Assembly: GCF_001642955.1 (NCBI RefSeq)
Contig: NZ_LWSK01000038.1
Coordinates: 1-49,375 of the forward strand
Length of the DNA stretch: 49,375 nucleotides
Direction: 5' to 3'
Source of the DNA: Rubripirellula obstinata
GTDB taxonomy: Bacteria; Planctomycetota; Planctomycetia; Pirellulales; Pirellulaceae
Of this stretch, positions 34,301-41,587 are shown in pieces. Position numbers and translations under genes: made by a program. The notes beneath the pieces are model-generated. The model saw only the letters and a list, made by a program, of their open reading frames with translations, made no database searches and was not told the origin of the DNA. Positions within the stretch are counted from its first letter, which is position 1. Every line of letters starts with the position of its first letter.

Positions 34301-34541
34301 CGATCTTCTCCGTGACCTCCTGTTCAATCGTCTGCGGATCCGCTCCTGGCCAAAATGTCGAAATGGTGGCTTGAGGAATTGCAAGGTCAGGCAACGACTC
34401 TTTGACTAGCGACATGTAAGCAAACACACCACCGACCACAAACAAGACCAGCAGCAATAGTCCAACGACCGGACGCAGGATAAAGAATCGTTCCAGGCCA
34501 GTCGCTTCGCTGACGGTGGGAATGTGTTGTTGAGTTGTCAT
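31356..34541 (-). CDS. RND efflux permease (HAE/AcrB-like)
   Basis: About 1061 aa when started at 34541 (MTTQQHIPTVSEATGLERFF). Typical RND layout: helix 1 (VVGLLLLVLFVVGGVFAY), the first periplasmic porter domain, helices 2-6, a cytoplasmic loop, helix 7 (TVLALGLFVIGGIAFSTL), the second porter domain and helices 8-12 with SLIGIVVNDAIVMVETMNGY. It exports substrates using proton-motive force, together with the HlyD-like adaptor just upstream. No TolC-like gene is adjacent. The frame remains open upstream through the palindromic repeat at 34565-34634 to 34664, but that extension is repeat-derived. Substrate unknown; TetR at 35989 is the likely regulator. Confidence 0.92.
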   Translation of the reverse strand: MTTQQHIPTVSEATGLERFFILRPVVGLLLLVLFVVGGVFAYMSLVKESLPDLAIPQATISTFWPGADPQTIEQEVTEKIENELSSLKGLKKYSSASFDSYSLIAVEFVATADINDSMQRLRSKINDAEAELPRDAEKPTVNQISVDDRPMLTLVLYGDVDSAILSRTATDLEDRLEKVAGVNEVKIGGLRKEAIRVQLLPERLIALGISPTQVRDRIQSANRDMPWGEIESDQLGGALRMVGRFRDIEELRRLPVDRLGQSGRVIRLAEVADVRRDLEREQTRAFLSDQGEPFRRSIEISLTKVPAADALIAIENAKAAIADAQTATDWPFGLEVRFTTDQSEQIWESLLRVFNNGWQAMLCVFFVLLLMLSWREALIAGLSIPVAFMGALTLIWMFGYTLNEMVLIGMVLALGLLVDVFILMMEGMHEGVYVEKLSFSRSAMWTVRRFALPAFAGQMTTILALAPLIMISGTSGKFIRILPITTIACLICSFIVAIAIDLPLSRYLLRRSKNQGDEHSLVDRLSMHVSSWLAQWSKRWTLRNRWTAGLSTVLALGLFVIGGIAFSTLPSTMYSKRDGRNLGVTVELPAGTTLDKSQRAADLVGEVLRGKPYLENVVKLVGSKSPMVQGSLGDALAPTTADYLIGFSCRFLPRDQRDFPAYDYVDGLRAELVEAINAKFAGANVILQAETGEPSAGDPIQIEIIGDSMETLRELSKQAQNVLRETPGAVDVRDNLGNVQVDIQLKPKREALDFYDISHDELASQVRYAMGDQEIGKFVVGNNDDDLEIRMGLAWPSRDGSLGGPTRLSELVSVRVFQKDGNTVPAMAVLDSNVGTSPISITRQDGQRSIIVSAKNQIRLPSEIIGDVTPKLDSLAANWPSGYRYKFGGEAEESAEAFGSAGYAMVIALFLVFALLVMLFGSFAQPFIILLTIPLALTGTFVGFYLLKMPFSFTAVIGVVSLIGIVVNDAIVMVETMNGYLRRGYEVIDAAARGGSDRVRPILSTSITTIIGLIPLALSDAMWEPLCFAIIFGLIASTILSLAIIPAMYILLTRPYAEALE

Positions 34542-34564
34542 CGACTGATCCAGTGATCTCGAAG

Positions 34565-34634
34565 GTAGCGAAAGTCGCCAAGACTTTCGGCCACGGCAAT
34601 GGGCGAAACCGAAACGCTTGACGCGTTCCGCTAC
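34565..34634. repeat. Imperfect palindromic element H, copy 3 (intergenic)
   Basis: Left arm 34565-34590 (GTAGCGAAAGTCGCCAAGAC then TTTCGG) and right arm 34609-34634 (CCGAAACGCTTGACGCGTTC then CGCTAC) with an 18-base loop. It fills the gap between the HlyD-like stop and the RND start. In an efflux operon such a hairpin could tune the adaptor-to-pump ratio (inference). Confidence 0.9.
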
Positions 34635-34650
34635 GGGACAAAATCTGCGG

Positions 34651-35958
34651 TTAATCTGCCCCACTGATCACAGAAACGGGAGTTCCATCGACCAACTTGT
34701 AGCGACCGTCTGTGACGATCATTTCATCCGCCTTTACACCACTGGCGACTTCATAGCGAGACAGACCGCGTATGCCGAACGTCACGCTGCGTCGCTCAAC
34801 CGATTGCAAACTGGGTTGATACACAAACACATACGGACGATTTTCTTCGTACAAGAACGCATCAAGCGGAGCGATGATCGCGTCGTCCGATTCCTCCGTC
34901 GCGATCCAGCAGGTAACGAACATGCCATCACGCAGGCTTTCCACGTTCCCCGTGGTGCGGATCTTTACTTGCACACTGCGGCCGCCTGGATTGATGGCCG
35001 GATTGACCGAATAGACTTCCGCGGACGCCTGCCACGCCGCTTCGGTATTGGTCGCCCCGTTCGTCTTGCCTTCCAGCGTTCCCAGGATCGTTTGGTCGGC
35101 GGTTCCACCGGGAAGCACGATCACCTTTTGACCGACTTTGATTCTCTCGGCGTCAAACGAGGGTACATCAACGATCACCTCGTACTGCGACGGGTCGATG
35201 ACAACAAACGGAATCGTTGACAACGCTTCAGATTCGCTTGAAGTCTTGACAAAGTTCTGCGTGAAATAGAATCCTTCCTCGATGTTCATGTAGGCCACGA
35301 TGCCGTCGATCGGGGAAACGATTTGAGCGTTTTCAAGATAGATTTGAGCCTGTTTTAATTTGGCTTCCGCGACAGCGATGTTGGCACTGAGCGAACGAGC
35401 ACGGGCTTTGGCCGATTGCACTGCCGACTCGGCATTTTCCATCGCTGCTTTGGCTTCTTCGAGTTCTTGTTTTGACGATGCGTTTTGCCGATAGAGTTGT
35501 TGAGCACGTTCGTATTGCCGACGCTGCAAGGTTGATGATGTCTTCGCTTGATCAGCATCGGCCAAAGAGGCTTCGACTTGGGTTTTCGCGTCTTGGATCG
35601 TCGCCATCGCGGCGTCCACATCGGCTGCAAAAGTTCGTTTGTCGAGTTCCGCAAGAATGTCGCCCTTCTTGACTGGGGTGCCCGGTTTTTCAGGCGTGAC
35701 TTTTGTAACCCGGCCAGTTGCCTCGAAGGTCAGGTATTCGCGTTGGGCGCTTCGCGCGGTGCCTTCGGCAAACACCCAAGCTTGGATAGGCCCGCGAGTG
35801 GCGGGAACAACTTTGACGGATAATCGCGAAGGCGAAACGTCAACTGCAACCGGTGAAGGATCACTGGCGGATTCGCTCTGCTGTGAATACCAGAAAACGA
35901 CACCGCCGGTTGCTGCGACGAACGCGAGGATGGTGATCGATTTAAGGATGCGTTTCAA
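34651..35958 (-). CDS. RND periplasmic adaptor subunit (HlyD/AcrA family)
   Basis: 435 aa. The N-terminal helix (ILKSITILAFVAATGGVVFWY) is a signal anchor. A lipoyl-like half motif is seen in GRVTKVTPEKPGTPVKKGDILAELD. Residues 105-215 are a long coiled coil rich in Ala, Gln and Glu, then IVSPIDGIVAYMNIEEG closes the lipoyl domain, followed by beta-barrel and membrane-proximal domains. It links the RND pump at 31356 to an outer-membrane channel. It lies 110 bp before the pump gene, with copy 3 of the palindromic element in between. Confidence 0.92.
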   Translation of the reverse strand: MKRILKSITILAFVAATGGVVFWYSQQSESASDPSPVAVDVSPSRLSVKVVPATRGPIQAWVFAEGTARSAQREYLTFEATGRVTKVTPEKPGTPVKKGDILAELDKRTFAADVDAAMATIQDAKTQVEASLADADQAKTSSTLQRRQYERAQQLYRQNASSKQELEEAKAAMENAESAVQSAKARARSLSANIAVAEAKLKQAQIYLENAQIVSPIDGIVAYMNIEEGFYFTQNFVKTSSESEALSTIPFVVIDPSQYEVIVDVPSFDAERIKVGQKVIVLPGGTADQTILGTLEGKTNGATNTEAAWQASAEVYSVNPAINPGGRSVQVKIRTTGNVESLRDGMFVTCWIATEESDDAIIAPLDAFLYEENRPYVFVYQPSLQSVERRSVTFGIRGLSRYEVASGVKADEMIVTDGRYKLVDGTPVSVISGAD

Positions 35959-35988
35959 GGATTTTGTCCGGTGATGAGACTCTGTGAT

Positions 35989-36669
35989 TTAACTGTTTCG
36001 TGGCTTTCGTTTTGACTTCGAATTTTCCGGCGTTAGCCCTGCCAAAAAAATCTCCATCGCCGCATCCACGCGCGCGACCAACTTTGATTTGCCACCTTCC
36101 AGGCATCCGCTGATGACACTGCCGTAGATCAAGTCGGAGTAAGCGTTGGTTGCAATGGTCGGATCAACGACTCGGATTTCACCACCGTCGATCGCGGCTT
36201 TGATCAGTTCGTCGACGCCCGCCCGGTTCTCGGCGCGGTGCATCAGGTGCGATGGGAAAACGGTCTCACGAAACTCGGCCCGCTCTTGGATCATGATTTC
36301 AACGGCTTGCGGTGTGCGTTGATAGAACAGCGCGACCGCCGAGGCGATTTGGCGAAGCGTTTCAATCGCACCATGCTGCTGCACCAGTTGCTGAGACGCC
36401 TGTTCGCCCCCCAGTTCCTTCAAAACAAATTGCCCCAGCATTTCGAGACAGTGCTTGGCCGTTGCTAAAAACAATTGCTCTTTGTTGCCAAAATGCCGAT
36501 AAACGGTGCCTTTGCCGACACCCGCCAAGTCCGCGATCACCTGAACGTCGGTGCCCCCAAAACCCTCCTTGGCAAAGACCCTCATCGAATTGCCCAATAT
36601 ATTGTTCCTCTTCTTTTGGGCCTTCGCAGACAGTGCTTTCAATTCGTTTTCGGTCTTCTTCACGCTCAT
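35989..36669 (-). CDS. TetR-family repressor, likely of the RND operon
   Basis: About 226 aa from ATG 36669 (MSVKKTENELKALSAKAQKK); a GTG at 36684 would add five residues. The TetR helix-turn-helix is clear: RNNILGNSMRVFAKEGFGGTDVQVIADLAGVGKGTVYRHFGNKEQLFLA. The C-terminal ligand domain is generic. It lies 30 bp upstream of the adaptor gene on the same strand and has a good palindromic operator 29 bp upstream of its start, so autorepression with control of the pump operon is likely. Confidence 0.9.
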   Translation of the reverse strand: MSVKKTENELKALSAKAQKKRNNILGNSMRVFAKEGFGGTDVQVIADLAGVGKGTVYRHFGNKEQLFLATAKHCLEMLGQFVLKELGGEQASQQLVQQHGAIETLRQIASAVALFYQRTPQAVEIMIQERAEFRETVFPSHLMHRAENRAGVDELIKAAIDGGEIRVVDPTIATNAYSDLIYGSVISGCLEGGKSKLVARVDAAMEIFLAGLTPENSKSKRKPRNS

Positions 36670-36697
36670 TTTCCAAATCAACACGACACAACAAACA

Positions 36698-36719
36698 AAA
36701 CGGACTTGTCCGTCCGTTT
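36698..36719. promoter_or_regulatory. Likely TetR operator palindrome
   Basis: AAACGGAC-TTGTCC-GTCCGTTT is a 22-bp inverted repeat with perfect 8-bp arms, located just upstream of the TetR gene. The ACGGAC/GTCCGT halves are typical of operators of TetR repressors of efflux pumps. No other copy was seen in the window. Confidence 0.7.
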
Positions 36720-36820
36720 ACCCAGCTTAGCATCGGCGAAGATCGAGTCAATGCTGAACCCCTTTTTTCGAAAGACGCTTTGCCAGCACAGAGATTGCCG
36801 CCCTGGATTTCGGTAGCCAC

Positions 36821-36863
36821 TGTGTTCCCCATGTCGCTGTGTTCCCCAGGTCGCTGTGTTCTA
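36821..36863. repeat. Short 17-bp tandem repeat
   Basis: GTGTTCCCCATGTCGCT, GTGTTCCCCAGGTCGCT and a partial GTGTTCTAGG follow one another. They lie in the 870-bp gene-poor stretch between the TetR and LptD-like genes. Confidence 0.6.
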
Positions 36864-36984
36864 GGCACTGCGATCGATCACCAAGCAACTTTCACTCAAG
36901 CGCAACTTAGTTTCGTACCTTAACTTCTTACGACGCATTTGCCGTTTGGGAACTATCCCGAAATGACTTCCCGATTTTCCCGTA

Positions 36985-37112
36985 GCTAGCAGGCTGTCGA
37001 TATAATCAGTTTGAGGCCACGTTTCGTTTAACAGTCAGCCGAAGGCGTACTCGAAGGGTGGATAGTACGCCTTCGGCTGACTGTTAAACGATTAAATCGA
37101 CAGCCTGCTAGC
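36985..37112. repeat. Nested perfect palindrome
   Basis: Outer arms GCTAGCAGGCTGTCGAT (36985-37001) and ATCGACAGCCTGCTAGC (37096-37112) are perfect. Inner arms of 26 bp, CGTTTAACAGTCAGCCGAAG... (37025-37050) and its complement (37065-37090), are also perfect, with a 14-base loop. The right outer arm runs directly into a family-K palindrome at 37109. Non-coding. Confidence 0.92.
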
Positions 37113-37172
37113 CCGCCAGGGTTCAGTCCATCAGGAGCTGTAACCGACTGAACCCTGGCGGGCCCAGCTACG
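37109..37172. repeat. Palindromic element K (GGGTTCAGTC-type), copy 1
   Basis: CCCGCCAGGGTTCAGTC (left) and GACTGAACCCTGGCGGG (right, continuing CCAGCTACG) form 17-19-bp arms around a 17-base loop. The outer CGTAGCTG part of the left arm is missing; the nested palindrome at 36985 abuts at this point, so one element may have inserted into the other. Full copies are at 43594 and 48897, and a half copy at 42520. Confidence 0.9.
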
Positions 37173-37540
37173 AAAGATTTCGACAAACCGAAAAGTTGTT
37201 TCGTGGCAGTTCCTAAATGGATACCCACTCTTGGGACCGACTCAAACAAACTAACTGACAGCAATTGTGTGCTTACCCTTCTTCCTTTGCTGCTTCGCTC
37301 GGCATGAAGGGTTGTTTGTTCTTGTGAAGTTTGGCAAGGGCGTGAAACTCGGCGAGCTAGACTTCCTAGAGTGCCTCGTCTTCCTTGGCTTTGGAATTTA
37401 TTGCAGGCATCCGCTTGAGAATCAGGGTTGCGGCTGTTTTCGACGTTGTGAGCAGGGGAATCCAATCCGTACACTCCGGCGGAATCTACTGCGTGGGTAC
37501 GCAGTCACCAAATCCCCGAAACAGGAGGAAATGTCGAGGC

Positions 37541-40500
37541 TTGGTGAATTGGCTCAGCACGATCGCTCTCTTTCGCAACCGCTTGAAACGTTCACAATGT
37601 GTTCAAGCGTTCGCTGCTGCGCGGTTTGTTAAAGTCGTCTTTCGCTCCGCGAAAGTAACGGTCCACGCAACTTTCGCGGAGCGAAAGGCGACATTCGTTT
37701 GCCGCTCCAGCCCAGTTCAAACGCTGATCGCTTTCGCGTTGCTGTTTGCCATGATGAACAGCTTCAATTCTTCTGTGGCGTTGTCGCAGAATCCAGAAAT
37801 TGCAGAAGCCGAAGTTAGTGCGCAACCCATTCAGGTTAGTGGTAACACTGTCTGGCGTTGGCAGGTTGATGGTGCTGATGCATCGATGCTGCAAGGCGAT
37901 TGTTATTTACAGCACGAAGGCCGATCCATTTCTGCGGAACGGATTTTGATCTTGGTGGATGGGCCGATTGGAAATGTGCGACATCGAATCGCGGCCGAAG
38001 GTGTCGAGGGATCCGAAGAATCGCCGGTCATTTGGACGACCACGACCATGGCCGACCCATTGGTCCAGGCCCCGCATTTTCGCGGCTCGCCCGATTCAGC
38101 CCCGGCACTCTTGCAGACATTGATCGCTTCGACAGCAGCCACAACTGCGAACGCCGCGACAGATCAAATTCAACAGGTTCAGTTCTCTGAGCCAATTCAA
38201 AACGGATTCCCCGATTCCTCTTTGCAGCCACCAGCCGAGAACGTTCCCGAGAGTCCACGTTTCTACGTCGGTGGCGGGACACAGTCGATTGAAATTCGCG
38301 GACGCAGTGCTTCGTCGGCAATCACATCGCGAACCATTGATCGACCTGAAACCGGCGAGACGATCATTGCGGCACAGGGCGGCGTTACCGTCTTGGTCAG
38401 AGATGTGAGCGCGACGCTGACCGATGGACAGATGATCGAATTGGGCACCATCTCGCTGTCCGCCGATCGCATCATCTTCTGGTCTCCAAGATTCGTTGAC
38501 GTTTTCAACGGGTCACAAGACTTGTCGTCGGGCGATGGCGAACTTTACTTGGAAGGCGATATCGTTTTTCGGCAAGGCGAACGAATCATCTACGCTCAAT
38601 CGATGTACTACAACGTGGCGCAGCAGCGTGGCATGGTGTTGGACGCTGAAGCGATCACGACTGTTCCCGATTATCAGGGCATCGTGCGATTAAAAGCAAA
38701 GGTGTTGCAACAAGTCAGCGCGGGCAACTTCCAAGCGTTCGATGCAGCCGTCACGACTAGTCGCATGGGCGTGCCGAGGTATTGGCTACAGAGTCAACGA
38801 TTGCAGTTGACCGATCGGCAAAACTTGACCACCGATCCGACCACGGGCGTGCAGCGTTTGGATCGCGACCCGTTCATCGAAAGCAACAATAACTTTGTCT
38901 ACGTTGCCGGCGTTCCGGTTTTCTATTGGCCAACGCTGGCAACCAGTTTGCAGGAACCGTCGTACTTTGTTTCCGGAGTGGATGTCGGCAGCGACAGCAT
39001 TTTCGGAACTCAGGTCATGCTTGATTTCAATCTGTTTCAACTTTTTGGAATCGCGAACGCTCCGCCGGGCGTCCAATGGGAATTATCGACCGACTACTTC
39101 AGCGACCGTGGTCCGGCGCTGGGCACCTCGCTTCGATACGACCTGCCAGGACTGTTTGGTGTTCCCGGTAACGCACGCGGCAATTTCGATGCGTGGGGAA
39201 TCTACGACACGGGCTTGGATAACCTTGGTTCCGACCGACGCGACCTTGACCCTGAATCGACACTGCGAGGACGCGGTTTGCTGAGGCATCGACAATTCTT
39301 GTCCAACGACTACGAATTGATCGCCGAAGTTGGGTACCTGAGTGATCGCAACTTCTTGGAACAGTACCTGGAAAACGAGTGGGACCAAGACGTTGATCAT
39401 CAAACAGGTCTGCGGCTGCGGAAGTATCTGGGCAGTAATCTGATTGACCTGTCCGCTCAGGTGCAAACCAATGATTTCTACACTCAAACCGAACGGCTTC
39501 CTCAGTTAGACCATTACCTGCTTGGCGGATCGCTGTTCGCCGACCGGTTTACCTATTCAGCTCATAACCAGGTTGGTTACAGTCGTTTAAATGCAGCAGA
39601 ATTACCGACCAATGCGGCTGAGGCTGCCGAATACTCTCCTGTTCCCGGCGATATCGATGCGCAGGGAATCATCGCGTCAACGAAACACGAAATCGCATTG
39701 CCGTTCGAGTTGGGGGCATTAAAACTGGTTCCCAACGTCGCGGGCGAGGCAACCCATTACGGCGAGGCGGTCGATGGCGACTCATTGACACGACTGGTCG
39801 GGCAAGCCGGCATCCGAGCTAATTTGCCGATGTGGCGAGTCGATCCGACCATTCAAAGCAGCCTGTTGAATGTTCGCGGTCTGGCCCACAAGGTGGATTG
39901 GACGGCGGAGTATTTCTTTGCCGACAGCGATACCGGTCGCGACGAAGTTCCGTACTACGATCCGTTGGATGACAACGCGCAAGAACAGTTTCGCCGTCGT
40001 TTTATCGGCGATGTTTTCGGCGGAGTTCTACCCGATCGATTTGACCCACGAACTTACGCTTTCCGAAACGGAATTCAGCGAGGTGTAACCAGTCCCAGCG
40101 ACGTGATCGTGGATGACCTGCAACAAATTCGTCTGGGAGTCCATCAGCGTTTCCAAACTAAGCGAGGTTTGCCAGGCCGCGAACGGATCACGGATCTGTT
40201 TCAGTTTGATGTCGATACGATCTTGTTCCCCGAAGCGGATCGCGACAACTTTGGTGAAAACGTGGGGCCGACAACTTATGACATGCGTTACCACGTTGGC
40301 GATCGCGTCACGTTGCTGAGCGATGGGTACATCGACTTCTTTGACGACGGCCTGCGTTCGATCAGTGCAGGGATTCGCAGCAGCCGACCGGGTGTTGGCG
40401 ACGTTTACGTTGGGTTGTTGTCCATCGAAGGACCGGTCAGCAGTACCGTTTTGCGAAGCACGTTGGATTATCGACTCAATGAAAAATGGATCGCTTCGGC

Positions 40501-40723
40501 TGGCAACACTTATGACTTTGGTGAGATCGGAAACGTCGGTCAATCGCTTGCGTTGACTCGCATCGGCGAATCGTTCTTGGTACGTTTGGGAGTCAACGTG
40601 GACTCGGGGCGTGACAATGTTGGGTTTGGTTTTTCGATCGAGCCACGGTTCTTTCCACGTCCGAAACTTGGCCGCGTTGGCGGTCAGCTCATTCCACCAC
40701 CAGGAGTCGAAGGTCTTGAGTGA
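37541..40723 (+). CDS. lptD: LptD-like LPS-assembly outer-membrane protein
   Basis: About 1060 aa. The signal peptide is TLIAFALLFAMMNSFNSSVALS. An LptA/OstA-like periplasmic part follows (LQGDCYLQHEGRSISAERIL; ELYLEGDIVFRQGERIIYAQSMYYNVAQQRGMVLDAE), then a long barrel part with GNFQAFDAAVTTSRMGVPRYWL and VAGVPVFYWPTL. LptD inserts lipopolysaccharide into the outer leaflet. The start is uncertain: no ATG precedes the signal peptide. TTG 37541 and GTG 37544 follow an AGGAGG at 37523-37528, and the frame is open to 37385. A perfect 18-bp-arm palindrome (37634-37692) is translated as part of the N-region (FRSAKVTVHATFAERKATF). The stop overlaps the TTG start of dgkA. Confidence 0.8.
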   Translation: MVNWLSTIALFRNRLKRSQCVQAFAAARFVKVVFRSAKVTVHATFAERKATFVCRSSPVQTLIAFALLFAMMNSFNSSVALSQNPEIAEAEVSAQPIQVSGNTVWRWQVDGADASMLQGDCYLQHEGRSISAERILILVDGPIGNVRHRIAAEGVEGSEESPVIWTTTTMADPLVQAPHFRGSPDSAPALLQTLIASTAATTANAATDQIQQVQFSEPIQNGFPDSSLQPPAENVPESPRFYVGGGTQSIEIRGRSASSAITSRTIDRPETGETIIAAQGGVTVLVRDVSATLTDGQMIELGTISLSADRIIFWSPRFVDVFNGSQDLSSGDGELYLEGDIVFRQGERIIYAQSMYYNVAQQRGMVLDAEAITTVPDYQGIVRLKAKVLQQVSAGNFQAFDAAVTTSRMGVPRYWLQSQRLQLTDRQNLTTDPTTGVQRLDRDPFIESNNNFVYVAGVPVFYWPTLATSLQEPSYFVSGVDVGSDSIFGTQVMLDFNLFQLFGIANAPPGVQWELSTDYFSDRGPALGTSLRYDLPGLFGVPGNARGNFDAWGIYDTGLDNLGSDRRDLDPESTLRGRGLLRHRQFLSNDYELIAEVGYLSDRNFLEQYLENEWDQDVDHQTGLRLRKYLGSNLIDLSAQVQTNDFYTQTERLPQLDHYLLGGSLFADRFTYSAHNQVGYSRLNAAELPTNAAEAAEYSPVPGDIDAQGIIASTKHEIALPFELGALKLVPNVAGEATHYGEAVDGDSLTRLVGQAGIRANLPMWRVDPTIQSSLLNVRGLAHKVDWTAEYFFADSDTGRDEVPYYDPLDDNAQEQFRRRFIGDVFGGVLPDRFDPRTYAFRNGIQRGVTSPSDVIVDDLQQIRLGVHQRFQTKRGLPGRERITDLFQFDVDTILFPEADRDNFGENVGPTTYDMRYHVGDRVTLLSDGYIDFFDDGLRSISAGIRSSRPGVGDVYVGLLSIEGPVSSTVLRSTLDYRLNEKWIASAGNTYDFGEIGNVGQSLALTRIGESFLVRLGVNVDSGRDNVGFGFSIEPRFFPRPKLGRVGGQLIPPPGVEGLE
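37634..37692. repeat. Palindrome within the 5' part of the LptD-like gene
   Basis: CTTTCGCTCCGCGAAAGT (37639-37656) is perfectly complementary to ACTTTCGCGGAGCGAAAG (37670-37687). With GTCG/CGAC ends the arms reach 23 bp with one mismatch; the loop is 13 bases. It lies in frame just before the signal peptide, or in the leader if the true start is later. In mRNA this hairpin would hinder initiation at a downstream start and may be regulatory. Confidence 0.85.
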
Positions 40724-41135
40724 TCCGCTTGACCCCAATCATCGCGTCACGGGAGTCCAGTGGCGAAACAAATTCGGTTACGCCTTCGCCGGCATTCGCG
40801 ATAGTTTTCTAACTCAAGCCAGCTTTTGGGTTCACCTGCCGGCTGCGGTGGTTGTGATCGCGTTGGCTGCTTTCTTACAACTTGAATCTTGGCGCTGGGC
40901 GGTTTTGATCCTGTGCATCGCGATCGTCATCGCTGCAGAATTGTTTAACACGGCGATGGAACAAGTCGTTGTCGTTCTGCACCCGGTTCGCGACCCAAGA
41001 ATTGCCAGGGCGCTGGATGCCGCGGCTGCGTCGGTATTAGTGGTGGCTGTCGCGTCGGTCGCCGTGGGATTGATCGTGCTTGGTCCACCGCTTCTGGAAT
41101 GGCTCGGTGTGCTTGGAAACGATGGTGATCTTTAA
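40716..41135 (+). CDS. dgkA: Diacylglycerol/undecaprenol kinase
   Basis: About 139 aa from TTG 40716, preceded by AGGAG (40702-40706); the frame is open to 40611 inside the LptD-like gene, but the DgkA fold begins here. Family motifs are RNKFGYAFAGIRDSF and the catalytic AAELFNTAMEQVVV, with three membrane helices. It phosphorylates diacylglycerol or undecaprenol at the inner membrane, recycling lipid by-products of envelope synthesis. That fits its coupling to the LptD-like gene (TTG start 5 bases before the TGA). The last 4 bp overlap the convergent cutA stop. Confidence 0.85.
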   Translation: MSDPLDPNHRVTGVQWRNKFGYAFAGIRDSFLTQASFWVHLPAAVVVIALAAFLQLESWRWAVLILCIAIVIAAELFNTAMEQVVVVLHPVRDPRIARALDAAAASVLVVAVASVAVGLIVLGPPLLEWLGVLGNDGDL

Positions 41136-41458
41136 GTGGTTTGATCCACGACCCAAGTACGGTAACCGTCGCTTGCATCGTCGATTGCGACATAGATGAT
41201 TTCCGGTTCGTCGTAGGGGTGTAGTTTGGCAAGCTTTGCTTTCAGGCCTGGCCAAGCTTTGCAGGACGTTTTGATCATCAAGCGGAACTCGGTGGACTTC
41301 TGCACTTCGCCGGCCCAGCGGTAATAACTGGTGACCGGACCCGCGATTTGCACGCACGCTGCCAAGCATTGATCAACGAGACTTTGCGCCAGTCGATCTG
41401 CGTCTTTCTCGTTAGCGACCGTGGTCATTACCATCGCAAGCTGACCTGAATCGTCCAT
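41132..41458 (-). CDS. cutA: CutA1 divalent-cation tolerance protein
   Basis: 108 aa, the usual length. Signature strands are MVMTTVANEKDADRLAQSLV, LAACVQIAGPVTSYYRWAG, EVQKSTEFRLMIKT and LHPYDEPEIIYVAIDDASDGYRTWV. CutA1 forms a very stable ferredoxin-fold trimer; E. coli cutA mutants are copper-sensitive, but its molecular role is unsettled. It is convergent with dgkA (4-bp overlap) and divergent from the adaptor gene at 41588. Together with the Cys/His-rich and AztD-like proteins it adds to the metal theme of this region. Confidence 0.95.
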   Translation of the reverse strand: MDDSGQLAMVMTTVANEKDADRLAQSLVDQCLAACVQIAGPVTSYYRWAGEVQKSTEFRLMIKTSCKAWPGLKAKLAKLHPYDEPEIIYVAIDDASDGYRTWVVDQTT

Positions 41459-41587
41459 CGCAGTGAACCCTCAAACATGTTGATTGAAAATTTGGAAACC
41501 GGCGTCTTGGCATTAGTATCGACACCCGCTTTCAAAACGAGTTTACTTAGTTCAAACGACACTCCCCACTGTTTTGGCCGAATCAAC

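Noticed and set aside
33465-34409. 314-aa plus-strand ORF opposite the RND pump
   Set aside because: Antisense shadow of a highly conserved RND gene; no family resemblance and biased frame.
34542-34664. N-terminal extension of the RND pump
   Set aside because: It translates the palindromic element and overlaps the adaptor stop; MTTQQHIPT at 34541 is a normal RND start.
37531-37632. 33-aa ORF starting ATG right after AGGAGGAA upstream of lptD
   Set aside because: The spacing from AGGAGG to the ATG is very short (2 bases), the peptide is featureless and the frame differs from lptD. A leader peptide is possible but not supported.
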